From: Paramecium tetraurelia
Taxonomy: Eukaryota; Ciliophora; Oligohymenophorea; Peniculida; Parameciidae
Assembly (NCBI RefSeq): GCF_000165425.1
Contig: NW_001799016.1
Span: 62,001 to 126,000, forward strand
Direction: 5' to 3'
DNA: 64,000 nt
A program made the translations under genes and the position numbers. A model generated the notes under the pieces. The model did no database searches. It saw nothing but the letters and a program-made list of their open reading frames with translations, and was not told the origin of the DNA. Positions 42,201 through 55,059 of this stretch are shown piece by piece. The stretch's first letter is position 1. Each line of letters starts with the position of its first letter.

Positions 42201-45200
42201 AAATATTGTGTTTATTGCACACCAGAGGACCTTGTGTATTCATTAACAATAAGTGTTCTAAATTAACTGACTTATCCATTTCTTGTGATTATAGAAATAA
42301 GATGGCTTGTACCTATGGAGCATTGAATTGTATTTGGGATCAAACCAACACTTAGTGTAAATTATCAACAGAATTATGTCCACAAGCTTATGACAATGTG
42401 AAGTCATGGAGAGTTTGTGGAATAAGTAGTGGTGTTTGTTTTGCAGGCCGTAAAGGTTGTTCAAATGTCGAAGTAACAGTACCTTGTTGGTTATCTTTGA
42501 GATATGATTTGTGTATGTCCTAACCTGGCTTTTGTTAATGGGTAGATGATAGATGCACAGATAAAGAGTATGATTGTGAGGATTCTAAGACAGTTCAAGA
42601 ATGTATCTACCATAAATCTAAGGCTTGTGTTTACGATAATGGTAAATGCTTTGAGATAGATAATTTCGGAATTCATGATTGCAATGATTTTTAATACACT
42701 ACTTTAAATTTCTGTTGGAATTATTACCCTTTATGTGTTTACAAGGATGACACTTGTCAAATGATTAATTATAATGCCAAGAGCGATATGACAGATGAAG
42801 ATTTCTCTCAGTATCAATGTTCCAGTTTAACAAATTCTCAATATGGATGTGCATTGTAAAGGGCCATCAAATGTCGATTCGAAGATCGAATCTGGTATCA
42901 AGCATGTTCAGAAGTTCAATCTTTTGAATTAGACACTTGTGATTACTTCGATACAGTTTAGGTTAGATCGTTCTTGGCTTGTGAATCTATATAGAACTGT
43001 GGATTTAAGATGACAGTGAAAGGGGAAATATTCTGTCACACAATTCCATTACAATGTGAAACAATAACTCCTTTTTGCGTTAAGGATATTCCAGGGATCA
43101 ATTGCTATCTTGATAATGATACTTGCTTAACATACACTGGAGATTTGACATGTTCAGCAGTAGCTTCATATTAAGTGAATCGTCAATTGTGCTTATCTAT
43201 TATGCAAAATGAATTAAACACTGAGGAATGTTATTATCAAGAATCCACAAGTAAATGTAAATTAAGGAATACTATTGAGATCAGTGATTGTACTTAATAT
43301 ACTGAGTTATATTAGTGTACATTTGTGGAAGAGAGTTGTTTAATTGTGTTAGATTTAACTGGAGTATTTTAGTAATGCAATTAATCACAAAATGACACTT
43401 ATAATATCAATTTGAATTATTTCGGTTGTATTTCCTTAACAGGTAGTTTGTATTACTTTGATTTGAATTCCCAGACTTGTTTGATCTATCAAGAATCCAA
43501 ATATGAAAGCATTTATATTTGTAATCAATTAAATCAAAAATCTTGTGTTGAAATAATCAATGACTTAAAATGTGTGTGGGTGGATGAGAAATGCTAAGAG
43601 TACAAGTAATCTTATGAAACAGTAGATTGCGAATTCAAAAATAGATTGGCTTGTCTAAATTCGATTAAATCCTCTTGTATTTGGATAGGTGACAATTCAG
43701 AATGTGATATTAGTGATAATGTTGGTAATCAATGTGATGATGGAACCTATTTAAAATGTGAATATAGTGAAAACTATTGCAAATCTATATCTAAATTGTG
43801 GAATGGTGAAACATGTTTTGACTATTTGTTCAATTTACCCTATTCACTCTTAAGATGCAGCAAATTAGGTTTATCAAGGAGTCTCTGTCTTGAAAACACA
43901 GCAGAATTAACATGTTTTTGGGATGGTTTAACCTGCTAAGAGGCTAATTTAAAAACAATCAATTGCACAGATGATGTCTCCTATAACACATGCGAATAAA
44001 TATTAACATATAAGCAGATTTGTAAATGGGATAGTGGTACTTGTGTCAATAAGTATAACTCTTAAAATTGCAATGATTACATTACTTTGACCTATTGTAA
44101 ATAGGCTTTGGTTCCATGCTCATTCAATTTAGGTGCCAACACTTGTGATTCATTAACTGAGGTGGATTAATCTTGTTCAGATACATTGAGTTATTCGGCA
44201 TGTCAATAGGTAACCAATTAGTACTGTTCTTGGATTAACAATACGTGCCAGAAATGGTATAGAAGTAAATACTCATGTGAGAACGTGGTGAATCAATGGG
44301 GTTGCTTAAACACATCCATGTTTTGTAAATGGAATGGTCGATGTGAGAACATAGGCAAAGAATTTTAAAAAGTCTCTTGCTAAGATATTCCCTCTGGAGT
44401 AAGAAATAATTATATCCTTCTTAGTTTAACAAAGTCTCTTGTTCCAAGTATTCAATGCAGCCTTGTAAATATGATGAGGTTACTTAGAAGTGCAACATCA
44501 AATTAACCAGTGAATATACCAACTCTATGGAAACTGATTAAAGTAACTTCGTTTAAATAAGATTAATCAAAGAATGTACTTTCTTTCAACAAAAAGAGGA
44601 TTGCATAGGCAGTCGAATAGGCTATTGTTCATGGTAAAATAACTTATGTATTGATTGTTCAACAAGTAGTCAGTGTAATACTAATGATTGCATTGATAAA
44701 AGTATTAAATAATGTTTAGTAATTTCTAATGTGTCATGTGCATGGAGAAATGACTAATGTGTTGATTGGTAATCAGCTGAAAATGTTAGTTAAACTTAAT
44801 TATCCTTAGTGACAGAGATTTGTTGCACAACTTTGAATATGGCTATTAAGTATGACCAATTACTCTCATCTTGTGTACCTTTGGATCTTTCTTCAGACAA
44901 TTGTAACTCCAAAGGACTATCAAAATATGTATGAATAACAATGATTTCATTAGGCCTGTCTTAAATTAACCAGTGCTGCCTGCATCTACTAAAATAATGG
45001 ATGTTCTGTTTATCAACAATTGATCAAATCTAATTGTTCTGATTACAAAGATGTAACTCAATCAGTTTGTCAATTGATACCTCATCTGAGTTGTAAGTAT
45101 GATGCAAAAACCAATGCTTGCAAAGATATCAATACTAGCTCAGACACCTGTGCTACTATTGGGTTATCTTTGATTGGTTGTACAAATATTAAAACAGAAG

Positions 45201-46702
45201 CATGTTACTGGAATAGTACTTCAAAGAGTTGTTAAAGCTTTGTGGTTTAGAAAGATATTAATCAATGTGACAATTCCACATAAGTAAATAGTTTAAGTTG
45301 CTCATAATTAAATTATCATAATAATGTTTGCTCTTATAATGTATAAAATAGAACTTGTTAAGAAAGGGTCAATAAATATTTTAATTGCTCATATCCTGGA
45401 TTGAATAAAATGGCATGTGTCTCTCTGATTTTAGAGTCATGTCAATATGTGGATAGCAAATGTCAAAAAGTAACTAATCTTAAGAAAAGTTGTTTGGAAT
45501 TATCAGATGTTAACGAAATGGCTTGTAAAATGAACACCTTAGATAACTGCGCCTATGATCCAATTTCTAATAATTGCTATTTTACATTGCAATCATTGCC
45601 TTGTAGCTATTATGGTCTAAATTATAATAATTGCATCCATTAAACAAATTGCAAATGGTCCTATGATGTCACTTAATGCATTTGTTCTGTTCAACAACCT
45701 AAAACATAATGCCAATTGAGTGAAGCCAATTGCAAATCAAACATAAATTGTGTTTATGATTATGATATCTACTCTTGTAGACTCAAGAATTGTAATGATC
45801 TGACTGATTGTACTGGATCTATTAATGGTAAAATGTGTTATAAGGATGCTTAATCATAATGTTTAAATGCTTCAACATGTGAAGACATAGTTAACTTAAA
45901 TAATCAATAGAAATGCAGTGATTTCCTATTTAACTCATCTAATTGTATTTAAATTTTGAATCATTGCATAAGTGCTTCAAACCTTAAAGAACTATGTCCC
46001 AATAGTGATTGCTCAAATACTGCCTGCAAATTCGACAACTTTTAATGCCGTCCTTTAGAATGTGTAGACAGAAGTGAAGAGGATTGTTTCAATTTCTCTA
46101 ATTGTATATATTTGGATGGTAAATGTCAAGAGATCTCAGCTTGTTCAACAATAACTGATTCTTCAACTTGTGTCTAAACTACTATAAACTAATTCAAATG
46201 CTCTTGGGAAATGTACGGAGTCTATGAGAACACCTATCATTGCACAAATACCTACTGCCATTTATACAACGCATCCCCGACTCTTTGTAATGGCAATGAA
46301 ATAAATAATTATTCCTGCATCATGGATTAATTTTTATAATGCAGAATTTGTGAAGCAATTAAAGATGAATGTACTTGTAGAAATAGTAATGGAGCTTGCT
46401 TATATTCAAATGGAAAATGTAATTCAATCTTATGTGAATAATTCTTAACAGAAACCACATGCACGGAGAGTAATAAATGTTATTGGAGCTCTTAGGATAA
46501 GGCTTGTAGGAAATTTTGTAAACAGCTTATTTTGTAATAAGATTGTGAAGCATTAGATTATGAATGTCATTGGAATTCATATCAATATAAATGTGAATAA
46601 GGTGTGGCTGTAATACCTGATCTGAGTGTGAAAATTAATGTCCAAGATATTCAAGGAGAACTAATTTCTTGTCTTATGTTGATATTGATATTAATAATTT
46701 GA
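39273..46702 (+). CDS. Giant cysteine-rich surface protein (surface-antigen-like), 2451 residues
   Basis: Three introns (39931-39953, 44399-44424, 44929-44953); the spliced length divides by three. It begins with a signal peptide (MKVVIIVILIIVVSSIDV) and ends with a short hydrophobic tail (LISCLMLILILII) that stops at TGA, the arrangement of GPI-anchored ciliate surface antigens. The body is a long run of imperfect cysteine units, with recurrent C-x-W-x(5-8)-C and C-x(6-12)-C spacing (examples: CKWENGQC, CSWVDNQC, CKWNGRC, CYWSSQDKAC). A cysteine-poor insert of about 130 residues interrupts them near residues 140-270. Role: presumed cell-surface coat; whether it is a true immobilisation antigen is not clear, since unit spacing is less regular than the classical 8-Cys repeat. 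No enzyme motif was seen. Confidence 0.85.
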
Positions 46703-47011
46703 TAAACCCAATGGAATTTCATAATTTAATCATATTCTTAAAAAAAGATGATTCAGATAAATTTAAATTCATTACAAACAGCTAGAAAATGGTCTTCCAT
46801 TACTTTTTATTTTTAAAATTAATTAAAATATGTTATTGTCTCTATTGTTTTAATGTTTAATCCCTGTTTGGATTTATCTTTGCATAAATTCTTAATTATA
46901 ATATTTTTATTTAATTTTAGCAATAATTTAATTTAAATTAGTTTTATGATTAGGTAATAGATAATCTCATGATTATAATTCTATATGTATGATTTATGAT
47001 ATATAATTATC
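46703..47011. other. Intergenic between convergent genes
   Basis: About 309 AT-rich bases carrying both 3' ends. No feature recognised. Confidence 0.5.
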
Positions 47012-49053
47012 TCAATTTAATATTATAGCTTTCACCTCCTCAATTCCATACTTAGCTCTACAGACAGGACAAGCTCTATTTCGATTTTTTTAATTGTCGT
47101 CAATGCAAGGTTTACAGAACATATGCAAGCATTTCATCAAAATAACTTATTTTACTCTTTTTTTACATTATTGGCAATCTACCATCATTTTTAAGGATGT
47201 CAATAATTCATTATCAGTATCTTTTGATTCTCTATAAAAATGAGATAATATTAATACAATTTCATTTGTAACTTCAAATACTTTAATTTACTCTTAGATT
47301 TTTCTGCTTTTTTAATAAATTTAAGATTAATCGACTCACTCAGTTTTTCTCTTTCTTATATAATCTTATTTTCCTCTAAAATTTTACCAACATCCCATTC
47401 TTTTTATAACAATTTTTATTAACTTTCCCCATCAGACTTTTACAAATTTCTAATAGATTCCTTATAAATCATTCTTTCATTATCAAACAGATTTAGTAAT
47501 TTCTTTTATTAATCATTCTGTGATTATAATTATTTAATAGTCTCGTCAGCCGTTTGTATTTTTTATTAAAATTACTATGTTTTAAGTGGTACATCATACT
47601 TGTCTTTCTGTTTCGAATTTTATGCGTTCATCCACCTTCTCTTGCATAGCTCTGCTCAGATTCTTTTAGGTTTCATTTACAAGTTTACTTAGATTCTTAT
47701 TGGTTTCATTGATCGAATTAAATGAATTTGAATTATAATCCAATTCGTCAATTAATTATTGTATTTACTGAATTTTATAATAATATTTATTTACTTTCTT
47801 GATATTGTTGCAATCATTGATCTTTGCTTCCAATTACTGTTCTAATCCCTTGACCTTTTCATCTCTCATCTTGACATACCCAACAAATTCTCTAAATCTT
47901 TAAATGAATTCATTAGACTTCGTATTTGCATACTCTTGCTCAATTTCATACAACAATTATTTGTGTTTCTCGTATCTGAGAGTCACTTGCTCGATCTTCT
48001 CATCCTTAGATAGTATCTTATGAACACTAATATATTATTTCAATTCGTTATTTTAATTCAATAATGTTTGTTTTTAATTTATTATCTCACCCAACTGATT
48101 ATGTGCTTCTTTATTACGTTCTCTGCATTATTACAATTCAATCTTTAGATCCTCAATCATTTTGGATGAATGTTCTACTTAGGATTTCAATTCTTCAATC
48201 AAAGTATTCTGTGTCTAATCATCATTCTATTTAACTTCTATTTTTATTATATCTTGCTAAGAAAACAATTCTCTTATTTTCTACTCGCATTCCAGTTGAC
48301 ACTATTAGATCTGCTGTTGACTTTTCTCTAATAAATCTTTATTGGCCAATTAGACCTAGATTTACAATGGAAATTACCTGTATCAATTATTCTTCAATGT
48401 TGAACAGAGTTGTGGTCAAGTAGTTATTCTATTATACCAATTCTGCAAATAACTGAGTCTAAAAGAATTGTTCCTCAGGCAACTTCTATTGCAACTTCAA
48501 CTCTTCGATCTAATGCAGTAATTGGGCCTTCTCCTCTGAGGATTCCTAAATCAATTTCTTTATATAATCTCTAATTATCTAGGTATGTTTTACTTCTGAT
48601 TCGATTGAGTTTATTAGTTATTTTCTTCTGGCTGTTGGATCTCTTGTTATTATTATTACAATATTTATGGATGACCATTTACAAGGAAATATTTAATAGA
48701 ATCAATCTAATTAGCACCACAAAGACATTCAAATTTCTCATCTTGGATATCCTCTTAGGCTACTTTTTTTTGGATGGCCTCCTCATTGTAAGCCATAATG
48801 ATCCGTATTCTCCTTGAAAGTTAATTACTCAGTTTTTTGTAATGTAATAATTCCTCCGATTAAATCAGCTCTATCTCTGTCTATTCTGGCAACTAGAAAC
48901 TAGATATATTGGGTTGTTGTATACAGATTTCATATTTTATATTTCCTTCTTTAATTGATCAATTTTAGCAGCCAACATAGTATTTTAAGTTTTCAAAATG
49001 TGTTCCCCCAACTCAGTAACTCTTTACGATTCATTCTTCTTCTTAGTTTTCAT
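47012..49053 (-). CDS. BRE1-like E3 ubiquitin ligase (coiled coil + C-terminal RING)
   Basis: Start 49053; at least one intron (48900-48924, 25 nt). Nearly the whole protein (about 600 residues) is a Glu/Lys/Gln-rich coiled coil. The last ~60 residues form a RING finger: VDCQQCKKRVKQVILMKC, CLHMFCKPC, then RACPVCRAKYG, with the protein ending within 15 residues of the last cysteines. A RING at the extreme C-terminus after a long coiled coil, with a C-x-x-C-x(10-11)-K-C-x-H-x-F-C pattern, is the BRE1/RNF20/RNF40 layout. Role (family): mono-ubiquitination of histone H2B in transcribed chromatin. Exact length is uncertain because not all introns were resolved. Confidence 0.8.
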
Positions 49054-49171
49054 ATTTAAAATTTTTAATATTATTTATATACTTTTTCATATATTGGTTA
49101 TAATCCAAATGTTTTGGAGGAAAATTTGTGTTTCATAAATATTACAATTTGCATATCGAATCATTCGTGAA

Positions 49172-49261
49172 TCACTCCCGCCAATCCAAAAAGCAACATC
49201 CCCATTCTCTCCTATTATAATACTCGAACGGGTCTCTTCCTATTGAAGGACCCTATTACAT
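49172..49261 (-). CDS. Possible 29-residue Trp/Cys-rich microprotein
   Basis: A GC-rich island in an otherwise very AT-rich gap. The minus-strand frame from ATG 49261 to TGA 49172 encodes a peptide starting MQQGPSIGRDPFEYYNRRE and continuing W-G-C-C-F-L-D-W-R-E. It uses TAA and TAG as Gln at codons 2 and 3. The composition (two Trp, two Tyr, two adjacent Cys) is unlike random AT-rich DNA. A second frame is also open on the same strand but has no ATG. The island contains a hairpin, so a structured RNA or a leader element of the downstream BRE1-like gene are alternatives. Not recognised. Confidence 0.35.
49230..49253. repeat. Hairpin with near-perfect 10-bp stem
   Basis: The left arm gggtctcttc (49230-49239) pairs with the right arm gaaggaccc (49245-49253) with one bulged base and a five-base loop. 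It is the most stable-looking inverted repeat noticed in the non-coding parts of the window. Confidence 0.5.
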
Positions 49262-49296
49262 TTTTAATATTTAAATTAAATAAACTACTAAAATAA

Positions 49297-49557
49297 ATGA
49301 ATGCCTTTGGTATTAAAAACAATAGATTCCAATAAAAGGCTGCACATAAAAAGCTATTGTCAAAGGAAAAACTAAATAATCATGAAATTCAACAACTAAA
49401 ACAGTTTCCCTAACAAATATCAAATGAATCTGATAGATTGCAAAATAGAAAAGAATCAGTCACAGTCGTTAGTCCCGCAACTCCAATATCAAAATTTCAC
49501 GTACCCATTTTCTAACCAGCAAAATTTATTTATGATATTACACATAAAACATAATGA
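49297..49557 (+). CDS. Small basic protein, unknown
   Basis: Frame of 86 residues starting MNAFGIKNNRFQQKAAHKK and ending in TGA at 49555. It is rich in Lys, Gln and Asn in the first half, with a VTVVSPATPISKFHVPIF stretch that resembles a short linear-motif region (SP/TP sites). There is no signal peptide or span. An alternative 19-nt intron at the GTACCC near 49500 would open a longer frame to about 49743, but such a short intron is below the range seen in this window. Family not recognised. Confidence 0.5.
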
Positions 49558-50551
49558 ATAACGAATTTATTATATAAATTAAATTCTTATTCTAACCAAA
49601 GTATAAGCAGAAGGTCATAAATTTCAATTTCATTTCTAAAGCTTAACTTATATCATTCCAATCTGTTGTATTTATAAACTTAATTTAACCTTAATATACA
49701 ATTGCTATAGGCCAGAGAGACGAAATGAATATATCAAATAGTGAAAATAACAAAACAAGTAATTATTTATTGTGAAATAGATTCCCTCTCTTTTCAAATA
49801 AATTATTGACAACTATTCTCTACAGTAAACTTTCATATCCATTAAAAATAATTTCCATTTTTGGAAAACAAAAAGTAATTTTATAAGTAATAATGTAAAA
49901 TATATTGTTGATTAGTAAACTACAAAACATGTATTATTTAATTTAAATAATACATGATATGTAATATGTTCCTATCTTCAAATAAGTCTATTTAAGATAA
50001 TTACTAATAATAATACGATTATAATAGTTATGAATTGAATATAACTCTTAAAACAAAATAGAAGAGAACTGCAGAGATTGATGATATGATTTAAGTTAAT
50101 AACATATTATACTTAAATTTAGTTTACGTTATCTAGTTATTATTTAATAGATGAATAAAAGTATCTATTAATTTAAAATTTATAAAGTGTTGAACATTTC
50201 TAAAAATTTTTGATTGAAAATATCTTCAAATTTAAGATTTTATAAAATTGTTATTTTTATACTGATTCATAATCAAAGATATTTCTCAACTCGATTTATA
50301 TTAAATAGTCTTAAACTTTAAAAATGAATAACATATAATTCATAAATAAATTATTTCACAATGAAAATAGAAAAATACTGGATACCTGGATATATATTCC
50401 TCTTAAAATCTCAAATGATCATATTTTTTGTATGAAAATAGCTTAAAGCATCATATGTTTTAATGTAGCTGTTTTAAAATAAACATCTTCTTTTAGGATA
50501 GTTCTTTTATTTAAATAGATAAACTTCAATTGTTTTAATTAAAGAAATTTA
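49558..50551. other. Intergenic, very AT-rich
   Basis: About 990 bases with no convincing gene. A near-palindromic stretch (gtattatttaatttaaataatac) lies at 49931-49953. Otherwise nothing was seen. Confidence 0.5.
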
Positions 50552-52625
50552 ATGTTTGGCAAAACAATAAAAATTTAAGGATCTGTTTATTTAAAAGGAA
50601 AGGATAAAGATAACTTTGAGACTACACTAAGGAAATAATTTGATGCACTAACAGTCAAAAAGATCTTTGAGGATTCTGAATAATGTATGTAAGAGAAACT
50701 AGTTGGATCAAAGATGGTCATTTATCATACAGATGAATATCCTGCCTTTGTTGATGGCACAGGAAAGGAGGATTATGTTCCATCATGTAAATATTTATCG
50801 AGATGTTTGATTAGTGTTTGTTGTTGCTGAGTATCCTAGATTAATTGGTACATTGATATTAAAAGACGGAATTGATGAAGCAGCAGTACTTAAGGCAGGA
50901 AAAGTCTTATGGACTTAAATAAGTAAATTAAGAGAAATTGGGTGAATTCAAGAAGGATGCTATTAAGAAGTTGATAAATCATGAAAAGAAGTAATTACAA
51001 TAGAATATCTAGATTATTGGCAATTATAGCTATTGGTTGTGATTCTATAGATTTAAAGAAAGAATAGGAGAAGGGAATAGCTGGATATATTTTGCATAAA
51101 CAAGGGGATAAATTATGGGAGCATGGTCCAAAGGAATTGTGTCAACCAATTGAACCAGAAAACTTTGATGAAGTCTAAGAAATGAAAACATAAAACTATG
51201 AGGAATACTCAGATGATGATATTGATTTGAATATGATTGCACCTGGAGCTAAGAAACCAGCAGCAAAAAAAGAATAGAAAAAAGCAACCAAAGCCAAACC
51301 AGTTTAATAATAACAATAACAGTAATAGCAATAATAAGTTAAACAATAATTCTCAGATGATAGTGATGATGACAATAAACACAAAAAAGGCGCTTAAAAT
51401 AAGTAATAATAATAGAAACAATAACAATAATAATAATAAGTTGGAGGTGTTCCAACAAAAGTAATGGATGAATACATAAAGGAATCCCTTTTAAATGCTT
51501 GTAAGATTGGAATTAATGATAAATAATTACCTTTAGAAGGTTAAGTATTCTATGAGAAGTATATGCTTGCATTTAAGAAACTAGGAATTGAATTAGATCT
51601 AAAGAATTAATGATATTAAAAGATCGGAAAGTAAATGCTTATATATATATTTTGATAGATTTTTGTAGACTATGTAAAAGGATGGTTTGATTGAATACAA
51701 GGAAGTCAAAAAGGGAGGATAACCTTCAATAACTAAAATTGATAGATAACATGAATAAATTACTGATTGGGAGCCAACCGTATTAAAGGCAGCAAAGAAA
51801 GGTGATGAAGAGAAGGAAGAAAAGAATCAAGTTGCTTAATATAAATAGAATATCGAGGTCACTGATCTCTTTCTGCCGGTTGGTCCTTTGGTGAAATTAT
51901 TCGCTAAGGAAGGGGATGACAATTAAAAAGTTGAACCATTAACAAGAGAATAATATATTTCATTATTGAATTAATACATAAAGAAGAATTTGAAGTAGGA
52001 GAAGAAAATGATAGTGTTAACAGAAGATTTGGTTAATGAACTAGGAATAAAAGAACATTAATCTGATAGTGAAGATGAATAATAAGAAGAATAAGATAAG
52101 GAAAAAGAGAAAGAAAAAGAAAAAGAGAAGGAATAGAAAAAAAAATAACCATAAAATTAGATTACTTTAGAAAGATTATACAAGAGGATTGAGGAACTTA
52201 TGTAGAGGAGTTACAGAATTAAAAATTTGAGATTAAACTAAAGTGAAGTTAAATAAGGCGAATTCAAGGGGTTGCAATTAATAGCTGAGAAATAACATAA
52301 TCAATAAATAAATAGAGTAGTAGGTTTGGAATATTTCGGATTTGATCATTAAGGAAAGAATGAAGATATGTATAGTTTTGCATATGTGGTTAAGCAAATG
52401 CAGGAAACATTCCATTGTGGTATTAGCATCCATGATGGAGCGGGTAAAAATGCCGGAAAAGTACAATTTATATAATAATAAAAGGAAATACTTTTACAGA
52501 AAAATGTATTTGACTAATTGCCTGATTATTGTGCCAACATCCTGAAGATAGATAGTAAATATATCCATGAGTAAAATAAGTTGGGAGGAAACAAGAAAAA
52601 GTAAGAAGGAATGACCAGGTAGTGA
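50552..52625 (+). CDS. Translation initiation factor eIF2D-like (ligatin family)
   Basis: Start MFGKTIKIQGSVYLKGKDK, matching the eIF2D/MCT-1-like N-terminus, followed after a 28-nt intron (50787-50814) by the PUA-type stretch FVVAEYPRLIGTLILKDG. The middle carries a Gln/Asn/Asp low-complexity linker (about 51300-51440). A winged-helix/SWIB-like region (KESLLNACKIGI ... LPVGPLVKLFAKEGDDN) follows, then a C-terminal SUI1-like domain (INRVVGLEYFGFD ... FHCGISIHDGAGKN). Role: GTP-independent delivery of initiator tRNA and recycling of post-termination 40S subunits. The SUI1 domain carries Asn/Gln-rich insertions. More introns are present than were resolved, so exon boundaries are approximate. 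Confidence 0.78.
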
Positions 52626-52707
52626 AGTCATTAATTTATTTAAGTGAAGTCATCATAATATAATATAAATTTATTAATAAGCTCATCAATTATTATAAAC
52701 TTATTCC

Positions 52708-53810
52708 ATGCAATACAAAATACTATTAGTGTTATTGGCAACCGCCAGTTGCTTCAATTACCTTCCTGAAGTAGAAATAGATTTGAGCGCCCCTCCTAGA
52801 CAAAGATGGAAGGAGTCAGTCAGAACAGTATTGACGTTATATGGATATGAAAATTCCTTTGGACCAGTGTTCCAGTTTCACAACGAAAATACTTTCAATA
52901 TCTTGGCTCCTGAAGATTATACTACTATAGCAAAAGCAATAAGAAGGAATTTCCCAGAATATTCAATAGAATTAGAAGGAATCGTCGAAGAATTCAATAG
53001 ACCAGAAGTTACATTTGAGTATTTGGCTGCTTGGGCATACTTCCATGAAATCGGTCACATTACAAGCAGGTACTACTGAATGCACATGGAGTGTTATTAT
53101 CCTATGGAGATCAAATATTTCATGGGAGAAATATGGATTAATATCCAGGTTAAGCAAGAAATATCGTATTACATTTGAAAATTAAGAAAGACGGAAAGTA
53201 TATAGGAGAATCAGTTGATTGGTATTGGTTCAAAGTTGGATTTGTTACATTGTTGAAATATAATGTCGCCTCTCTTGAGGAGAATTGGAGATTTGGTGAT
53301 CCCTTGAGCAAAGATCAACTCTTGACTTTCATCCAACAAGGTGTACCTTCATTGGCATGGGCATATAGAGAAGTATTGGTGAATGATAAACTAAATACTT
53401 TCGATTCTGTTGTATCACATCTTGAATAAAACAAAGTTGCATGTGCTCTTTACAACATTATTGGAGGAACTGCAAAAGATTAAGGAGTGATTATTTCAAG
53501 AGATCCATTTGAGACTTATCCAACAATATCATTAAGTAATATACCTTAAGGTTAGAACGGATACAAGTACTTGGTTTAGACAAATTATGACCATTGGTTA
53601 CCAGATCCTTAAGATGATCAAAGAAGAACCATTGCAGAAAATTTGTTAGCAAATATGCAAAATAATCTATTCAATGAATTTGGAGTCTACTCTGTTATGG
53701 ACACTTATCCTATCCACAATGAAGGAACATTCTATACAGTGGTCATGAATGCCAAATACAATAGATTAATAGCTTTTGGATAACCAAGTATCACATTAAC
53801 TGATGAATGA
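52708..53810 (+). CDS. Acid ceramidase/NAAA-like amidase, copy 1 (frame disturbed at active site)
   Basis: About 366 residues, with signal peptide (MQYKILLVLLATASC), then the EIDLSAPPRQRW motif typical of NAAA/acid-ceramidase alpha chains, then GDQIFHGRNMD, IKKDGKYIGESVDWYWFK and the QTNYDHWLPDPQDDQRR block of the beta chain. The enzymes self-cleave before a cysteine that becomes the N-terminal nucleophile. Here the Cys motif (E-C-T) can be read only in a frame different from both flanks: an apparent indel sits at about 53053-53056 and another at about 53084-53088. The total length is two bases over a multiple of three. No GT-AG intron of normal size fits. It is either two sequence errors or damage to the active site. 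Copy 2 lies 84 bases downstream. Confidence 0.8.
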
Positions 53811-53894
53811 GATAATAATATAAAAGTGATGAAGTCATCATCGATAATAATATAAAATTACTTATATTTAAATATGTTATTTATAACTAATAAT

Positions 53895-55026
53895 ATGAAG
53901 CTTGCAGTAATCCTGTTGATATTAGCGACAACATACGCTTACACAATAGTTCCAACACTAGATATAGACCTAGATGGCCCAGCAAAATAGAGATTCTAAC
54001 CAGCTGTTCAATTAGTCTTGAACACCTATGGATATGATGCTTCTTTTGGTGCTTTCTTTTCTTATCACAATGAAACTACCTTCAAACATTTAACATCTAA
54101 GGACTATGCTATATTAGCTACTTCCGTAAGAACTTATTGGCCTTAATATGCTTAAGAACTTGAAGGAATCGTGGAAGCTTTCAATAGATCTGATGTCACA
54201 TTTGAGTATATGGCTGCTTGGGCTTATTTCCATGAAATCGGTCACTCCTTATCAGTCAATATTAAAGAATGCACCGCCATATTATTATAGACTAAAGATG
54301 GTATTATTCATGGAAGAAACATGGACCAGTCTCCAGATGCCGGTAGATTACTCGTCATTCATTTCAAATTTATAAAAAATGGTCAATATATTGGTGAATC
54401 TGTTGATTAATATTGGTTCAAGACAGGTTTTGTTACCATGTTCAAATATGGAGTTGTTTCCTTGTAAGAAAACTGGAGATATGGACACTATTTGCCATTA
54501 TTTATGTTATTGAAGAAAATCTCAGCAGGAACAACATCACTAGGATGGACATTTAGACATGTAAATATTTTTAAAATATATTTAGATCCTTGATTCTGAC
54601 ATTAATAATTTCGATTAAGCAGTTACATATTTAGAAAATGTGATTGTAGCATGCTCACAATACAATATTGTTGCCGGTACCAAATTCAATTAAGGCGCTA
54701 TTATTTCTAGAGATCCAATCTCAACTTTTCCAACCTTATTCTTCAATAACACTGGATTAGGAAACGATCAATTCTAATATATGGTTTAGACTAATTATGA
54801 CCATTGGCACAAAGACCCTAAAGGTGATTAAAGAAGAACAATTGCATAAAATTTATTGGCTAATTTAACTAGCACTATGCAAAATGAATTGGGAGTTTAT
54901 AGTGTTATAAACACATATCCAATTCATAATGAAGGTACCTTTTACACAGCAATTATGAATGTTGCTACAGGCAGATTTAATTACTTTGGATAAGAAGGAA
55001 TTACTCCATTTAATGATCTAGAGTGA
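53895..55026 (+). CDS. Acid ceramidase/NAAA-like amidase, copy 2
   Basis: Predicted 368 residues with one 25-nt intron (54561-54585); the spliced length divides by three. Signal peptide MKLAVILLILATTYA; LDIDLDGPAKQRF motif; catalytic cysteine in KECTAILLQTKDG followed by GIIHGRNMD; GESVDQYWFKTGF; and the QTNYDHWHKDPKGDQRR block carrying the conserved Asn-Tyr-Asp. Role (family): lysosomal hydrolysis of N-acylethanolamines or ceramide after autocatalytic cleavage at the cysteine. It shares clear paralogy with copy 1 along the whole length, in the same orientation, so the two arose by tandem duplication. This copy looks intact. Confidence 0.88.
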
Positions 55027-55059
55027 TTCTTTATTAAATCATAATAAAATCAATAATCA

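Noticed and set aside
53053-53090. One 38-nt or two (16 and 22 nt) introns in amidase copy 1
   Set aside because: 16 nt is shorter and 38 nt longer than any intron confirmed here, and either choice would remove the catalytic cysteine; the intact paralogue has no intron there.
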